Below, piece after piece: positions 9,421 to 18,562 of a stretch of DNA of 64,000 nt. Within the stretch, counting starts at the first letter, position 1. Each line of letters opens with the position of its first letter. Location: assembly GCF_003258705.1 (NCBI RefSeq), contig NZ_CP029480.1, positions 2,542,001-2,606,000 of the forward strand, read 5' to 3'. Both the position numbers and the translations under genes were made by a program. The notes beneath the pieces are model-generated. The model worked only from the letters and a program-made list of their open reading frames with translations, did not search any database and was not told where the DNA came from. This stretch comes from Arcticibacterium luteifluviistationis (GTDB lineage: Bacteria; Bacteroidota; Bacteroidia; Cytophagales; Spirosomataceae).

Positions 9421-9428
9421 TATTTTTG
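9421..9428 (+). promoter_or_regulatory. Bacteroidota -7 box for the T9SS cargo gene
   Basis: TATTTTTG, an exact TAnnTTTG, 42 bases before the ATG at 9471. The frame is open from a TTG at 9426, but that codon lies within the box. Confidence 0.6.
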
Positions 9429-9470
9429 TTAAAACAAATTTTACTGAATGATTTAAAGTTTACCACGGAA

Positions 9471-10049
9471 ATGCAAATGTCTAAATATATAAAACTGTTT
9501 TCCTTCGCGGCTTTGATGCTCGTAGCCTTTTTTGGCATGGCTCAAACTCAGGGTAGTCAGTCTAGACTGAACATCGGTAAAAACCCAAATCCAAGTAAAA
9601 TTACTACACAGCCAGTAAGTTCTTATATCAAAAAAGGTGAACTACCTTCTGAAATTTTTGTCAATAGCAATTCCGTAATTAACGAATTCTACAAAGACCT
9701 TTTACTTAGAAATACAAGTAAAGTAATTTCGCCTAAAGCTGTTTACGAAGCTGAAAGTATTAGCAAGGATAAATTATATGTAGATAACGAAATTTCAATT
9801 TCTAATATCTATCCAAATCCAGCTAATGATATTGCTTATTTGGATTACAGACTTGATAGTTCAAGAAAAACTGCCAAAGTATCATTCTATAATATTTTGG
9901 GCGGCCAAGTAGGTGACTTCAATTTAGAAACTTTTGAGAATAGACTTTCCGTTCAAACTAGAACCTGGGACAACGGTGTTTACTTTTATCAGTTAATTCT
10001 GGATGGAAAGAAAGTAGCCACTAAAAAACTACTAGTAAGACACAATTAA
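9471..10049 (+). CDS. Small secreted protein with type IX secretion (type A) sorting domain
   Basis: 192 residues from ATG 9471 (a second ATG at 9477 is equally possible). Signal peptide MSKYIKLFSFAALMLVAFFGMAQ, a low-complexity mid-section without a recognised domain, then a C-terminal ~80-residue sorting domain: ISISNIYPNPANDIAYLDY, VSFYNILGGQVGDF, WDNGVYFYQLILDGKKVATKKLLVRHN. This domain directs passage through the outer membrane by the T9SS and is cleaved afterwards, often with attachment to the cell surface. The mature part is only ~85 residues, so the protein may be a surface or matrix component. It sits between the OstA-like gene and bamD, each with its own promoter box. Confidence 0.85.
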   Translation: MQMSKYIKLFSFAALMLVAFFGMAQTQGSQSRLNIGKNPNPSKITTQPVSSYIKKGELPSEIFVNSNSVINEFYKDLLLRNTSKVISPKAVYEAESISKDKLYVDNEISISNIYPNPANDIAYLDYRLDSSRKTAKVSFYNILGGQVGDFNLETFENRLSVQTRTWDNGVYFYQLILDGKKVATKKLLVRHN

Positions 10050-10127
10050 TGTGTTAATTCTCCTTAAATCAACAAGCATACATAATTATTAAGAAGGGCA
10101 TGTCGTTCTACTCTCGAAGCCTTTTAT

Positions 10128-10135
10128 TACCTTTG
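10128..10135 (+). promoter_or_regulatory. Bacteroidota -7 box immediately before bamD
   Basis: TACCTTTG, an exact TAnnTTTG, ends only 4 bases before the bamD ATG at 10140. If used, the mRNA would have almost no leader. Confidence 0.45.
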
Positions 10136-10139
10136 CCGA

Positions 10140-11072
10140 ATGAATTCAAAACACCTCCTGAAGCCACTTTTTTTCCTAGTTGCTTTAGCTTTTTTCACTT
10201 CCTGTAACCGTGAGTTTACCCAGCTGCAAAAGTCTGGAACTACAGAAAGTAAATATGCTGCTGCCATTAAGTATTATAATGACGCAGATTACTTTCACGC
10301 CGGTTTACTTTTTGATGAAATCACTCCTTTACTTAAAGGAGACTCTACAGCCGAAAAGTCCCAGTTTTATAATGCCTACTGTAATTATTATCAAAGTCAG
10401 TATCAGTTAAGTTCGTATTTGTTCAAAACCTTTTATGCTACTTATGCCAATAGCCCTTATGCTGAGGAAGCTTTCTATATGTATGCTTACTCTATGTTTA
10501 AAGAGTCTCCTAAGTATAATCTTGACCAAGAAAGCACATTAACGGCTATAGATGCCTTGCAAACATTTATTAACACATTTCCTAAAAGTCAGTATGCGGA
10601 AAGCTGTACGCAAAACCTTATAGACTTAAGAGAGCGTTTAGAAAGAAAAGCATACGAAAAAGCAATACTCTATTATAACACTAGTGGTGTAACCATAGCT
10701 AATTATAAAGCAGCGGTAATTACTATTGATAACTTCCAAAGAGAGTTTCCTGATTCTAAATACAACGAAGAGTTAGCCTATACTCAAATTAAATCTCAAT
10801 TTGAATTAGCCGAGAATTCTTTTTTCAGAAGGCAGCATGAGCGTTATGAGAAAGCTATTAACTTTCATGAGAGTTTTGTAGATGATTACCCTTCTAGCAT
10901 GTACGGAAAAGAATTAGCTAAGATTTATGAAGAAGCTCAAAAAGACTTAGCCACTGTTATTAAGCAAGAGGAAAAAATAGAGGCTTTGAAAGCGGAAGCC
11001 GCAGAAAAGAGACAAAAGGCTGCTGAAGCCGCAAAGGAAGAAGCACTGCTTACTCCTAAATTAAATAAATAA
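10140..11072 (+). CDS. bamD: Outer membrane protein assembly factor BamD
   Basis: 310 residues. Lipoprotein signal MNSKHLLKPLFFLVALAFFTSC with lipobox Cys22. The body has five TPR-like repeats of the BamD/YfiO type (KYYNDADYFHAGLLFDEITPLL, YYQSQYQLSSYLFKTFYATYANSPYAEEAFYMYAYS split by short loops, and AIDALQTFINTFPKSQYAE). BamD is the essential lipoprotein partner of BamA in inserting beta-barrels into the outer membrane. The tail from ~270 (EEKIEALKAEAAEKRQKAAEAAKEE) is a charged helical extension, possibly a coiled coil. Next gene is rpoZ, 64 bases away, a pairing common in Bacteroidota. The start is fixed by the lipoprotein signal. Confidence 0.93.
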   Translation: MNSKHLLKPLFFLVALAFFTSCNREFTQLQKSGTTESKYAAAIKYYNDADYFHAGLLFDEITPLLKGDSTAEKSQFYNAYCNYYQSQYQLSSYLFKTFYATYANSPYAEEAFYMYAYSMFKESPKYNLDQESTLTAIDALQTFINTFPKSQYAESCTQNLIDLRERLERKAYEKAILYYNTSGVTIANYKAAVITIDNFQREFPDSKYNEELAYTQIKSQFELAENSFFRRQHERYEKAINFHESFVDDYPSSMYGKELAKIYEEAQKDLATVIKQEEKIEALKAEAAEKRQKAAEAAKEEALLTPKLNK

Positions 11073-11098
11073 TCAAAGAGCATTTACAATATATATTG

Positions 11099-11106
11099 TA
11101 TTTTTG
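11099..11106 (+). promoter_or_regulatory. Bacteroidota -7 box for rpoZ
   Basis: TATTTTTG, an exact TAnnTTTG, 30 bases before the rpoZ ATG in the bamD-rpoZ gap; rpoZ can therefore be transcribed apart from bamD. Confidence 0.6.
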
Positions 11107-11136
11107 CAATTCATTTCATAATTAAAGAAAAAGAAC

Positions 11137-11457
11137 ATGGCAGTTAATCCTTCAATAATTACAAGAGATACCGACAAAATAGCGGCCAAGACAGGAAATA
11201 TCTATAAGTCAGTTTTCATTGCTTCTCAAAGAGCAAGACAAATTGCTTTGAAGACCAAAGATGAATTAACTTCTAAATTGGCTGAATTTGCTTCGACTGT
11301 AGATAATCTTGAAGAAATATTTGAAAACAGAGAGCAAATTGAAATTTCAAAGTTCTACGAGCGTCAGCCTAAACCTACGAGTATGTCACTTGAAGAATTT
11401 GAAAACGACGAAGTAATTTATAGAGATAGAACACAAGATACTACGCCACAAGCATAG
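11137..11457 (+). CDS. rpoZ: DNA-directed RNA polymerase omega subunit (Bacteroidota type)
   Basis: 106 residues. NPSIITRDTDKIAAKTGNIY, SVFIASQRARQIALKTKDEL and the C-terminal FYERQPKPTSMSLEEFENDE are characteristic of the omega-like protein that follows bamD in Bacteroidota. Omega helps fold and hold the beta-prime subunit. In related genomes the next gene is usually coaBC; here a bidirectional terminator and then infC on the opposite strand follow instead. The family is recognised from pattern and context; omega itself is weakly conserved. Confidence 0.85.
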   Translation: MAVNPSIITRDTDKIAAKTGNIYKSVFIASQRARQIALKTKDELTSKLAEFASTVDNLEEIFENREQIEISKFYERQPKPTSMSLEEFENDEVIYRDRTQDTTPQA

Positions 11458-11482
11458 TCGTCTATTGCTGTCAGAAGACAAC

Positions 11483-11520
11483 AAAAAAAGCCTGCAATTC
11501 TAATGAATTGCAGGCTTTTT
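11483..11520. terminator. Bidirectional terminator after rpoZ
   Basis: Perfect 11-bp stem (11490-11500 with 11505-11515, loop TAAT) flanked by a run of seven A on the left and five T on the right, so it can stop transcription from both sides. It closes the bamD-rpoZ unit. Confidence 0.9.
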
Positions 11521-11586
11521 AATGTCCTATCTTTTATGATTACTCAATTACTACTCCTAAAATATTTTAAGCTAGTCTTTAGACAT

Positions 11587-11609
11587 AAAAAAAAGCCCGA
11601 AGGGCTTTT
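11587..11609 (-). terminator. Terminator just after infC
   Basis: Hairpin AAAAGCCC-GAA-GGGCTTTT directly after the infC stop, with a T run in the minus direction. It marks infC as the last gene of its transcript. Confidence 0.85.
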
Positions 11610-11611
11610 CT

Positions 11612-12169
11612 CTATTTCTTACCTGCTTTAGGTGCAATGATAATGGTTAATCTTTTACCTTCAAGTTTCGGCGGGGCTTCTGCTTTACCAAACTCCTCTA
11701 CCTCTTCTAGAAACCTTCCTATTAACTCGTAACCTCTATCTTTAAAAACTATCTGTCGTCCTACAAAGTGTACAAAGGCTTTAACCTTAGAACCCTCTTG
11801 AAGGAAATTTTGAGCGTGCTTCAACTTAAATTGGAAATCATGGTCATCAGTATTAGGACCGAACCTAATTTCCTTAATGACAGTTTTCTGTTGCTTAGCC
11901 TTAAGCTCTTTTTGCTTCTTTTTCTGCTCGTACTTGAACTTAGAGTAATCTAAAACTCTACAAACAGGGGGCTTTGAATTAGGTACAATCTCAATTAGGT
12001 CTAATCCCTGCTCTCTTGCTAGCTCTTTTGCTTTATCTATTGGATAAACGCCTTGCTCTATATTTTCACCCACTAACCTTACTTCCGGAACACGGATACG
12101 GTCATTTATGCGATGTAGGTCTTCTTGCCTTACAGGTCTTCTATAATTTTTCCTAAAGTGTTTTGCCAT
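11612..12169 (-). CDS. infC: Translation initiation factor IF-3
   Basis: 185 residues with both IF-3 domains: N-terminal RINDRIRVPEVRLVGENIEQGV and C-terminal KEIRFGPNTDDHDFQFKLKH to LTIIIAPKAGKK, joined by a Lys-rich linker helix (KYEQKKKQKELKAKQQK). IF-3 binds the 30S subunit, checks start codons and keeps ribosomal subunits apart. The ATG at 12169 gives a normal N-terminus with a short basic extension. A TAnnTTTG box at 12244-12251 in the thrS-infC gap gives it its own promoter. The usual partners rpmI and rplT are absent: a terminator follows at once. Confidence 0.96.
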   Translation of the reverse strand: MAKHFRKNYRRPVRQEDLHRINDRIRVPEVRLVGENIEQGVYPIDKAKELAREQGLDLIEIVPNSKPPVCRVLDYSKFKYEQKKKQKELKAKQQKTVIKEIRFGPNTDDHDFQFKLKHAQNFLQEGSKVKAFVHFVGRQIVFKDRGYELIGRFLEEVEEFGKAEAPPKLEGKRLTIIIAPKAGKK

Positions 12170-12243
12170 TCAGCAGTATATAATTGAGATTTAATATTTA
12201 AACGAAGAAACCCCTTGTTTCTTAATTGTTCTTTAAATTTTAC

Positions 12244-12251
12244 CAAAAGTA
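12244..12251 (-). promoter_or_regulatory. Bacteroidota -7 box for infC
   Basis: TACTTTTG on the minus strand, an exact TAnnTTTG, in the 91-bp gap after thrS, leaving a leader of about 70 bases before the infC ATG, long enough for post-transcriptional control. Confidence 0.5.
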
Positions 12252-12260
12252 GGCTTTGCG

Positions 12261-14210
12261 TTACTTTACACCAAACTTCGGAATATTTTTATTTATTTCT
12301 TTATTGGCGTAAGTTACAAATTCTTCAAAAGAAAACTGGCCAATATCACCCTCTCCTTTCTTTCTAACAGATACCTTACGCTCTTCTTGCTCCTTTTCTC
12401 CTACTATAAGCATTAAAGGAACTTTGTTCATTTCGGCATCACGGATTTTTCTTCCAATTTTCTCATCTCTGTGATCTACATACCCTCTAATGTCTTGCTC
12501 CTGCAAGTCAAGAAAAAGTTCATTGGCATAATCCTCATACTTTTCAGATATAGGTAAAATGGCAATTTGTTCAGGAGATAACCAAAGTGGGAAATTTCCA
12601 GCCGTATTTTCAATCAAAATAGCTATAAAACGCTCCATAGAACCAAATGGTGCTCTATGAATCATTACAGGTCGGTGTTTTTGGTTATCTGCACCAACAT
12701 ATTCTAATTCGAATCGATTAGGTAACTGATAATCTACTTGGATAGTTCCCAGTTGCCATTTTCTACCTAAGGCATCTTTCACCATAAAGTCTAGTTTAGG
12801 GCCATAAAAAGCTGCTTCCCCATACTCTATTACCGTATCAAGTCCTTTCTCAGCAGAGGCGTTTATAATGGCCTGTTCTGCCTTATCCCAGTCCTCATCA
12901 TTACCAATATACTTACTCCTATCTTCTTTACTTCTTAATGAAATTTGAGCACTGAAATCATCAAACCCTAAAGATTTGAAAACGTATAGTACAAGGTCAA
13001 TTACCTTTTTAAATTCATCTTCTACCTGATGGTTTGCACAGAAAATGTGGGCATCATCTTGTGTAAAACCTCTTACACGTGTTAAACCATGTAATTCGCC
13101 TGACTGCTCATATCTATATACCGTACCAAACTCTGCTAACCTTAAAGGCAAATCCTTATAACTTCTAGGCCTAGCTTTGTAAATTTCACAGTGATGAGGG
13201 CAGTTCATTGGCTTTAGCATAAACTCCTCTCCTTCTTCTGGTGTTTTGATAGGTTGGAATGAATCTTCCCCATATTTTTCCCAGTGACCTGAAGTTTCGT
13301 AAAGTTTTTTGCTACCAATATGCGGCGTCACTACAGGCAAGTACCCTGCTTTAAGCTGAGCTTTCTTTAAGAAATTCTCTAAACGCTCACGAAGCATCGC
13401 TCCTTTTGGCAACCATAATGGTAAACCTTTTCCTACTTTTTCTGAAAAAGCAAAGAGATCTAACTCCTGTCCTAATTTCCTATGGTCACGTTTTTTGGCT
13501 TCTTCCATCATGGTAAGGTATTCCTTAAGCTCACCTTGTTTAGGAAAAGTTATACCATAAATACGCGTCAATTGTTTGTTTGACTGGTCTCCTTTAAAAA
13601 AGGCACCTGCTACATTTGTAATTTTAGCAGCTTTTATAAACCCAGTATTCGGAATGTGCGGTCCTCTACATAAATCTGTAAAGTTTCCTTGAGTATAAAA
13701 CGTAATAGTGCCGTCTTCTAAGCCCTCTAAAAGGTCTAATTTATACTCGTCATCCTTTTCTTTGAAATAAGAAATTGCCTCAGCTTTTGACATAGGAATA
13801 CGCTCAAAGGTATTCTTCTGTCTAGCTAGTTCTATCATCTTAGCTTCTATCTTTCCAAAATCATTTGATGATATCGAATGCTCCCCTGTATCTACATCAT
13901 AATAGAATCCATTTTCTACAGGAGGCCCTATCCAAAACTTAATACCTGGATATAATGCTTCTAAAGCTTCTGCCATTAAGTGAGCAGAAGAGTGCCAAAA
14001 TGTAGATTTCCCGTCCGTATCTTTCCACGTCAAAAGCTGAACAGTAGCATCTTCATTAATGGGTCTATTAGAATCCCAAACTTCTCCATTTACTTTTGCA
14101 GAAAGTACGTTTCTGGCTAATCCCTCTGAAATTGAAAGAGCCACATCCATTGCAGACGCTCCCTTTTCAAACTCCTTTACACTCCCGTCTGGCAGCGAAA
14201 TCTTAATCAT
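12261..14210 (-). CDS. thrS: Threonyl-tRNA synthetase
   Basis: 649 residues, the normal length. Order: TGS domain (1-60), editing domain with [14 protein letters not shown] and [12 protein letters not shown], class II catalytic core with the zinc Cys in [13 protein letters not shown], motif 2 in [17 protein letters not shown] and TQDDAHIFC, motif 3 in [17 protein letters not shown], and the anticodon-binding domain ([25 protein letters not shown]). It charges tRNA(Thr). It lies 10 bp after a TPR lipoprotein gene and 91 bp before infC. The thrS-infC order is widely conserved. Confidence 0.97.
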   Translation of the reverse strand: MIKISLPDGSVKEFEKGASAMDVALSISEGLARNVLSAKVNGEVWDSNRPINEDATVQLLTWKDTDGKSTFWHSSAHLMAEALEALYPGIKFWIGPPVENGFYYDVDTGEHSISSNDFGKIEAKMIELARQKNTFERIPMSKAEAISYFKEKDDEYKLDLLEGLEDGTITFYTQGNFTDLCRGPHIPNTGFIKAAKITNVAGAFFKGDQSNKQLTRIYGITFPKQGELKEYLTMMEEAKKRDHRKLGQELDLFAFSEKVGKGLPLWLPKGAMLRERLENFLKKAQLKAGYLPVVTPHIGSKKLYETSGHWEKYGEDSFQPIKTPEEGEEFMLKPMNCPHHCEIYKARPRSYKDLPLRLAEFGTVYRYEQSGELHGLTRVRGFTQDDAHIFCANHQVEDEFKKVIDLVLYVFKSLGFDDFSAQISLRSKEDRSKYIGNDEDWDKAEQAIINASAEKGLDTVIEYGEAAFYGPKLDFMVKDALGRKWQLGTIQVDYQLPNRFELEYVGADNQKHRPVMIHRAPFGSMERFIAILIENTAGNFPLWLSPEQIAILPISEKYEDYANELFLDLQEQDIRGYVDHRDEKIGRKIRDAEMNKVPLMLIVGEKEQEERKVSVRKKGEGDIGQFSFEEFVTYANKEINKNIPKFGVK

Positions 14211-14220
14211 AAATCTATTT

Positions 14221-15279
14221 TTATATATCCACCGAGCGATACACTCGCTCTACTAAACTTGTCATTCTATTATAGGAGGCCTCAAAATCTTTGTCTCCAG
14301 GGAAAACCCTTTGAGCTTTCAAGTACAATTCTTGTGCCTGTTTATATCGTTGTAGACGTTCTAAACAATATCCTGCACGAAGATAAATACTTTTTTTCTT
14401 TGAGGATTTATCTATTTCCAATTCCAATGTTTCAAAAGCCTTTGTAAAGTTTCCAAAATGTATGAAAATGTCAGCTATATCAGCGTTTACAAAGGAAGAC
14501 TCCGGAGAAATTTCCAAAATTTTACGGTAAACCCTTAAAGCACTATCCTGCTTACCTAAGCGTTCCATAATTTTACCTCTATTATGCCAAAGACCAATGT
14601 TGTTCTCTGCTCCTGCTTGCAAAAAACCTTTTTCTGTTATTTTAACAGCGGAGTCTAGTCTTCCAGTTTCCTTTAGGTATGCCTTCGCCAAATAGTCGTA
14701 AGACTCTGGATTTTCATCATCAAGTGTTAGGGCCTTATTTAGAATATTTAAAGCCAAGCTTAAACTATCTTTCTTCAAAAATAAGTTTCCTTTAACTCTT
14801 AAAGCCTCCGCATTTTGAGGCATCATCTTCACAGCCTCTTCAATGTACTGTGAAGCCAAGTTAAAGCTGTCGACTTCTAAATACAGTTTTGACAAATGAG
14901 TATAAAACAAAGGAGATTCAAAGCCGGATCCAGCAGCTATTTCTGCAGTCAAAATACTTTGCTCTACTTGATTAAGTTTTAACAGAATTTGAGATTTTAA
15001 AAAAGTAAGCTGCTGATTGTTTGGCTGTAAGCCACTAGCTTGCTCCACATCATTTAAAGCTTCTTTATATCTATTTAATTTAAATAGAATTTTCGATCTC
15101 TTAAATAAAGCTTCTCCTGCAATTGGATTATCCGCAATAATGCTATTTAAACGATCGAGACTAAGGCTGTCTTGATGAGCTATGCTCACTTCGCCAATCT
15201 CGGCCAAAGCGGTGCCATTCCTTTGGTTTTTGGCACAAGAAATGAATAATAAAACAGCAATGAGTGGAAGGAAACGCAA
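14221..15279 (-). CDS. TPR-repeat lipoprotein
   Basis: 352 residues. Lipoprotein signal [15 protein letters not shown] with Cys15 lipidated. The rest is about eight tetratricopeptide repeats (for example [60 protein letters not shown]), so it is a periplasmic or outer-membrane protein-protein scaffold. First gene of a transcript running into thrS (10 bp). The partner cannot be predicted. CAACTTTG upstream at 15302-15309 (minus) is one base from the TAnnTTTG consensus and may be its promoter. Confidence 0.82.
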   Translation of the reverse strand: MRFLPLIAVLLFISCAKNQRNGTALAEIGEVSIAHQDSLSLDRLNSIIADNPIAGEALFKRSKILFKLNRYKEALNDVEQASGLQPNNQQLTFLKSQILLKLNQVEQSILTAEIAAGSGFESPLFYTHLSKLYLEVDSFNLASQYIEEAVKMMPQNAEALRVKGNLFLKKDSLSLALNILNKALTLDDENPESYDYLAKAYLKETGRLDSAVKITEKGFLQAGAENNIGLWHNRGKIMERLGKQDSALRVYRKILEISPESSFVNADIADIFIHFGNFTKAFETLELEIDKSSKKKSIYLRAGYCLERLQRYKQAQELYLKAQRVFPGDKDFEASYNRMTSLVERVYRSVDI

Positions 15280-15355
15280 TTCTATTCTTAAAAATGAACC
15301 ACAAAGTTGTGAATTTTTTGTGGCTGATTAAAGTAATTTCTAATAAGGTTTTTTA

Positions 15356-16936
15356 TTAACCTCCACTGGCAATCTTTGTTAGATAAATGGTCTTTCTTAT
15401 TTGAGTGAAACTAGCAGGCGTATCTTTCTTTTTCTTCCCAAAAAGTCCACGTCTTTTTTTTGTTTCAGTTTTAACTAAATTATCATTGACAGACATGGCC
15501 TCCATCTTGCTTTTACTCCCTTCTGCTATGAAATAGTTTCCATACCAAAACTGCACCTCAGAATATGAAGGCAGATAAGGCATGTTTTTAACACCCTTCT
15601 CTTCTTCAGAAAGCTTATAAAGCAGTGGCTTTGTACCAATATTGAAATTATTGGCAGCCAAATCTCCTTTTAAACAGTAAGAAACCGCTCCTCTTTCGTT
15701 ATAAGCCAAAGCTTGCTGTACTTGACCAGATAAATTATTAATGTCAATTCTGTTAGAAGTAATCAAATCGCCTTCTGGCGTCAATTCCATTACAAAGCCA
15801 GTAGGATAGTGATATCCTCTAAATACTTGCCTGGTGGTGCTATTTCCTCTTTGATTGTAATAGCCATACCTACTTCCATAACGGCTACGACCATATCCTC
15901 CACCATAAGGCGAGTTATAAGAATTATATGGGTCTTGCTCGGTTATTGACTGATACTGTGCTTTAAGAAAAACTCCTCCGAAAATGATACTTCCGTTTCC
16001 TTCTAGTGGCTTATTTGATAAAAAATTATAAGACTTAAGGATTTCTTGAATGTTTTCAACCGACAAACTTCTGTTTCCTTTAAGAAGCGATGTGAAAGAA
16101 TAAGTTTTCATGTCTCCCCTATCTGAAAGATTATAAACGTAAACGCCCTTATCTCCTATACTAGATTGATACGTTCCTAGAACAACTTTTTTGCCATTAC
16201 TTAATCTAACTAGCTTTCCGTCTAAAGGAAACTTTCCACCTTTTTGCTTAATCTCTGTTTTGAAAAGAACAGTACCTGTGGTATCTAAAATAGCGTGAGT
16301 AACAAATGCATCTTTGATAAACTCTCCTTTTTTCTTCTTTTCATTAGAATAGCCTTTTTGCTTTACGGACCAAAGGCTCTCTATTTGGTTCCTTTCTGGT
16401 AAATACTCAAACAAATTGACAGAAACGGAACCTAGAATGGTACTGTCTTCTTTAAGTTCGCCAATTTCCGTATTGAAATTATGTTCAAAAAATGCAGCCC
16501 CTTTGGCGTTAGCACCAGCCATTAAGACCTTATCGTTTAGAAAAACGTAATCTTGGTCTATAAAATATTCGCGAAGCTCAAAGCCATCTTGATTTACCTC
16601 ACCAGATGTTAAGTTAAACTGAAAAACTTGGTAATACATGCCACTAGTTTCAGAGAAAAGTAGGCTTATGCGGTCATTGGCAACAGTATAAGCTTTGGGC
16701 TCATCCTCGGCATCTAGAAAAACCTCTTTCTCCCATAGTTTTTCCAAATTCTTGTCAAACCTAAAAACAGCAGCCTTGGTAACATCCGTTTTTACAATGA
16801 GTATCAAGCCCTGCTCTTCTAAAGGGATAAGCATTTGCCAGGTAGGTCTTCCTAAAACCTCCACTTGAACGTTTTTCTCTAACTGAGCAAAAACAGTACT
16901 AGTAGACAGAAGCAAAAACAAAAAAAGATATTTCAT
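15356..16936 (-). CDS. Exported protein of unknown function with a Gly/Tyr/Arg-rich insert
   Basis: 526 residues from ATG 16936, chosen because it gives a standard signal peptide (MKYLFLFLLLSTSTVFAQ); the frame is open for nine more codons upstream. No known domain was recognised. The first ~300 residues have alternating beta-strand character, possibly propeller-like (QMLIPLEEQGLILIVKTDVT, VFRFDKNLEKLWEKEVFL). Residues ~335-365 form a low-complexity stretch (PYGGGYGRSRYGSRYGYYNQ) that interrupts the fold. The C-terminus is basic (KKRRGLFGKKKKDTP). It is the last gene of the VWA-nth-MOSC-EVE cluster, 41 bp after the EVE gene, but nothing links it to their roles. Confidence 0.7.
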   Translation of the reverse strand: MKYLFLFLLLSTSTVFAQLEKNVQVEVLGRPTWQMLIPLEEQGLILIVKTDVTKAAVFRFDKNLEKLWEKEVFLDAEDEPKAYTVANDRISLLFSETSGMYYQVFQFNLTSGEVNQDGFELREYFIDQDYVFLNDKVLMAGANAKGAAFFEHNFNTEIGELKEDSTILGSVSVNLFEYLPERNQIESLWSVKQKGYSNEKKKKGEFIKDAFVTHAILDTTGTVLFKTEIKQKGGKFPLDGKLVRLSNGKKVVLGTYQSSIGDKGVYVYNLSDRGDMKTYSFTSLLKGNRSLSVENIQEILKSYNFLSNKPLEGNGSIIFGGVFLKAQYQSITEQDPYNSYNSPYGGGYGRSRYGSRYGYYNQRGNSTTRQVFRGYHYPTGFVMELTPEGDLITSNRIDINNLSGQVQQALAYNERGAVSYCLKGDLAANNFNIGTKPLLYKLSEEEKGVKNMPYLPSYSEVQFWYGNYFIAEGSKSKMEAMSVNDNLVKTETKKRRGLFGKKKKDTPASFTQIRKTIYLTKIASGG

Positions 16937-16977
16937 AAAATGACAATCTGGTTTTTGAAGCAAACCCTGCTTTGTTA

Positions 16978-17385
16978 TTATTTTTCAGACTTTTCAATGA
17001 TGATGTGAAAGGCCTCTCTCGGCACTGGCTGAACAGACAAACGCTGCAGTTTTACCAATGCAATATCTTTCAAACGTTCATCTTCCTTAATTTCTTGTAA
17101 TGTAACCCCTCTTTGAAGTTTTTTTACGGGTTCCAAATCTACCACCACCCAGCGGTCGTCTTCTGTGGTAGGATCTTGATAAAACTCCTTCACCACTTTG
17201 GCTATGCCTACTACGTCTTTCCCTTTATTAGAATGATAAAAAAGAACAAGGTCATCTACCTTCATGTCTTTCATATGCTTTCTGGCTGCATAATTCCGAA
17301 CGCCATCCCAATGGTCGCGTCCTAAAGTCACAAAATCATCCCATGAATAAGTTTCGGGCTCTGTTTTTACTAACCAATAGTTCAT
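16978..17385 (-). CDS. EVE domain protein
   Basis: 135 residues covering a single EVE domain (PUA-like fold): NYWLVKTEPETYSWDDF, HWDGVRNYAARKHMKDMKVDD, LVLFYHSNKGKDVVGIAKVV. EVE domains bind modified bases in DNA or RNA. This short stand-alone form resembles human THYN1 and many bacterial single-domain proteins of unsettled function. It lies 30 bp after the MOSC gene and near nth, so a link with base damage is possible but unproven. Confidence 0.88.
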   Translation of the reverse strand: MNYWLVKTEPETYSWDDFVTLGRDHWDGVRNYAARKHMKDMKVDDLVLFYHSNKGKDVVGIAKVVKEFYQDPTTEDDRWVVVDLEPVKKLQRGVTLQEIKEDERLKDIALVKLQRLSVQPVPREAFHIIIEKSEK

Positions 17386-17415
17386 AATGTGTTATTTTAA
17401 AGTATCCCAATTAGC

Positions 17416-17898
17416 TTATTGATCTTGTAATACCGTCAGCGAATCTCCTATACTAATAATACCGTCTTCCAAAATTTCTGCTGTGATTCCTCCATGACCT
17501 CGCATGGCGTTATAGCCACCTTCACCTAAATTCTTTTCCATTCTGGAGCAGGGATGACAGTAACCCGTCATTTTCAACTTCGCTGTTCCTAATGTAAAAG
17601 TAAGGTCTTTAAGAGCCAAAAGGTTGGCTCCTGATATGACAATATTTCTACGGAGTTCCTGTGGATTGATAGATTCTAGTCCTAATATATCAGCAACCGC
17701 TTTAATATGCTCTGCCTGAATCAAGGTTACTTGTCGTTTCTTGTTTTTACCCTTGTAATGGTCATCTGTCAATCCATTTGATGCCGTAGCGGATATTTCA
17801 TTCACCTCTTTAAGAAGGCCTCCTCTTTCTGTTCTAATACCAATCCATTCTATCCTACCCGATTTTGGGAAGCTTCTCATCAACTGCTTTATGTCCAT
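17416..17898 (-). CDS. MOSC domain protein
   Basis: 160 residues, a single MOSC domain (molybdenum-cofactor sulfurase C-terminal type): GRIEWIGIRTERGGLLKEV at the start, then TLIQAEHIKAVADILG, NPQELRRNIVISGANL, and the Cys-containing GYCHPCSRMEKNLGEGGYNAM. Such proteins handle molybdenum cofactor or related N-hydroxylated substrates. Its 5' end overlaps nth by 44 bases, so they are co-transcribed. The start could also be the Met at 17880, still inside nth. Confidence 0.85.
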   Translation of the reverse strand: MDIKQLMRSFPKSGRIEWIGIRTERGGLLKEVNEISATASNGLTDDHYKGKNKKRQVTLIQAEHIKAVADILGLESINPQELRRNIVISGANLLALKDLTFTLGTAKLKMTGYCHPCSRMEKNLGEGGYNAMRGHGGITAEILEDGIISIGDSLTVLQDQ

Positions 17899-18541
17899 AT
17901 TTCTGAATCTTAGGGTATGATTTGCACAATGCCGTTATTCCGCAGGCCTCACACTTAGGAGTTCTGGCTAAGCAAGTATAACGACCGTGTAAGATTAACC
18001 AGTGATGTGCTTTAGGAATAATGTCGTCAGAGAATTCTTTGACCAATTCTTTTTCTACCGTCAAAGGTGTTTTGGCTTTTAAAGAAACCAAACCTAAACG
18101 ATGAGAAACTCGAAACACATGAGTATCTACTGCCATGGTGGGTAAATTATGTATAACCGAAGCTATTACATTGGCTGTTTTTCTTCCTACACCAGGTAGT
18201 TTAACCAACTCCTCTATAGTGCCAGGTACCACATCATTAAACTCGTCTATTAGCATTCTCCCTAAACCTACTAAATGCTTGGCCTTATTATTAGGATAAG
18301 AAATACTTCTAATAATTTGAAAAACGTCTTCCTGAGTGGCTGCCGCCAAAGCGTTTGCATTTGGATAAGCGTCAAAGAGGTAGGGTGTCACCATATTGAC
18401 CCGCTTGTCGGTACATTGTGCTGAAAGCACCACAGCCACTATTAATTCGAAAGGATTGGTGTATTGTAACTCGGTTTCAGGATTAGGCTGATGTTCCGAA
18501 AAATATTCAATAATACCTGCGTAGCGTTCTTTTTTGGTCAT
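17855..18541 (-). CDS. nth: Endonuclease III (bifunctional DNA N-glycosylase/AP lyase)
   Basis: 228 residues. Helix-hairpin-helix LVKLPGVGRKTANVIA with the catalytic Lys, the catalytic Asp in AVDTHVFRVSHRLG, and a C-terminal [4Fe-4S] loop with spacing C-x6-C-x2-C-x5-C (CLARTPKCEACGITALC). It removes oxidised pyrimidines and nicks the abasic site in base-excision repair. It is 21 bp after the VWA gene and overlaps the MOSC gene by 44 bases. The C-terminus runs about 15 residues past the cluster. Confidence 0.95.
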   Translation of the reverse strand: MTKKERYAGIIEYFSEHQPNPETELQYTNPFELIVAVVLSAQCTDKRVNMVTPYLFDAYPNANALAAATQEDVFQIIRSISYPNNKAKHLVGLGRMLIDEFNDVVPGTIEELVKLPGVGRKTANVIASVIHNLPTMAVDTHVFRVSHRLGLVSLKAKTPLTVEKELVKEFSDDIIPKAHHWLILHGRYTCLARTPKCEACGITALCKSYPKIQKYGHKAVDEKLPKIG

Positions 18542-18562
18542 TAAAAGTAAATCTTAGGGCGT

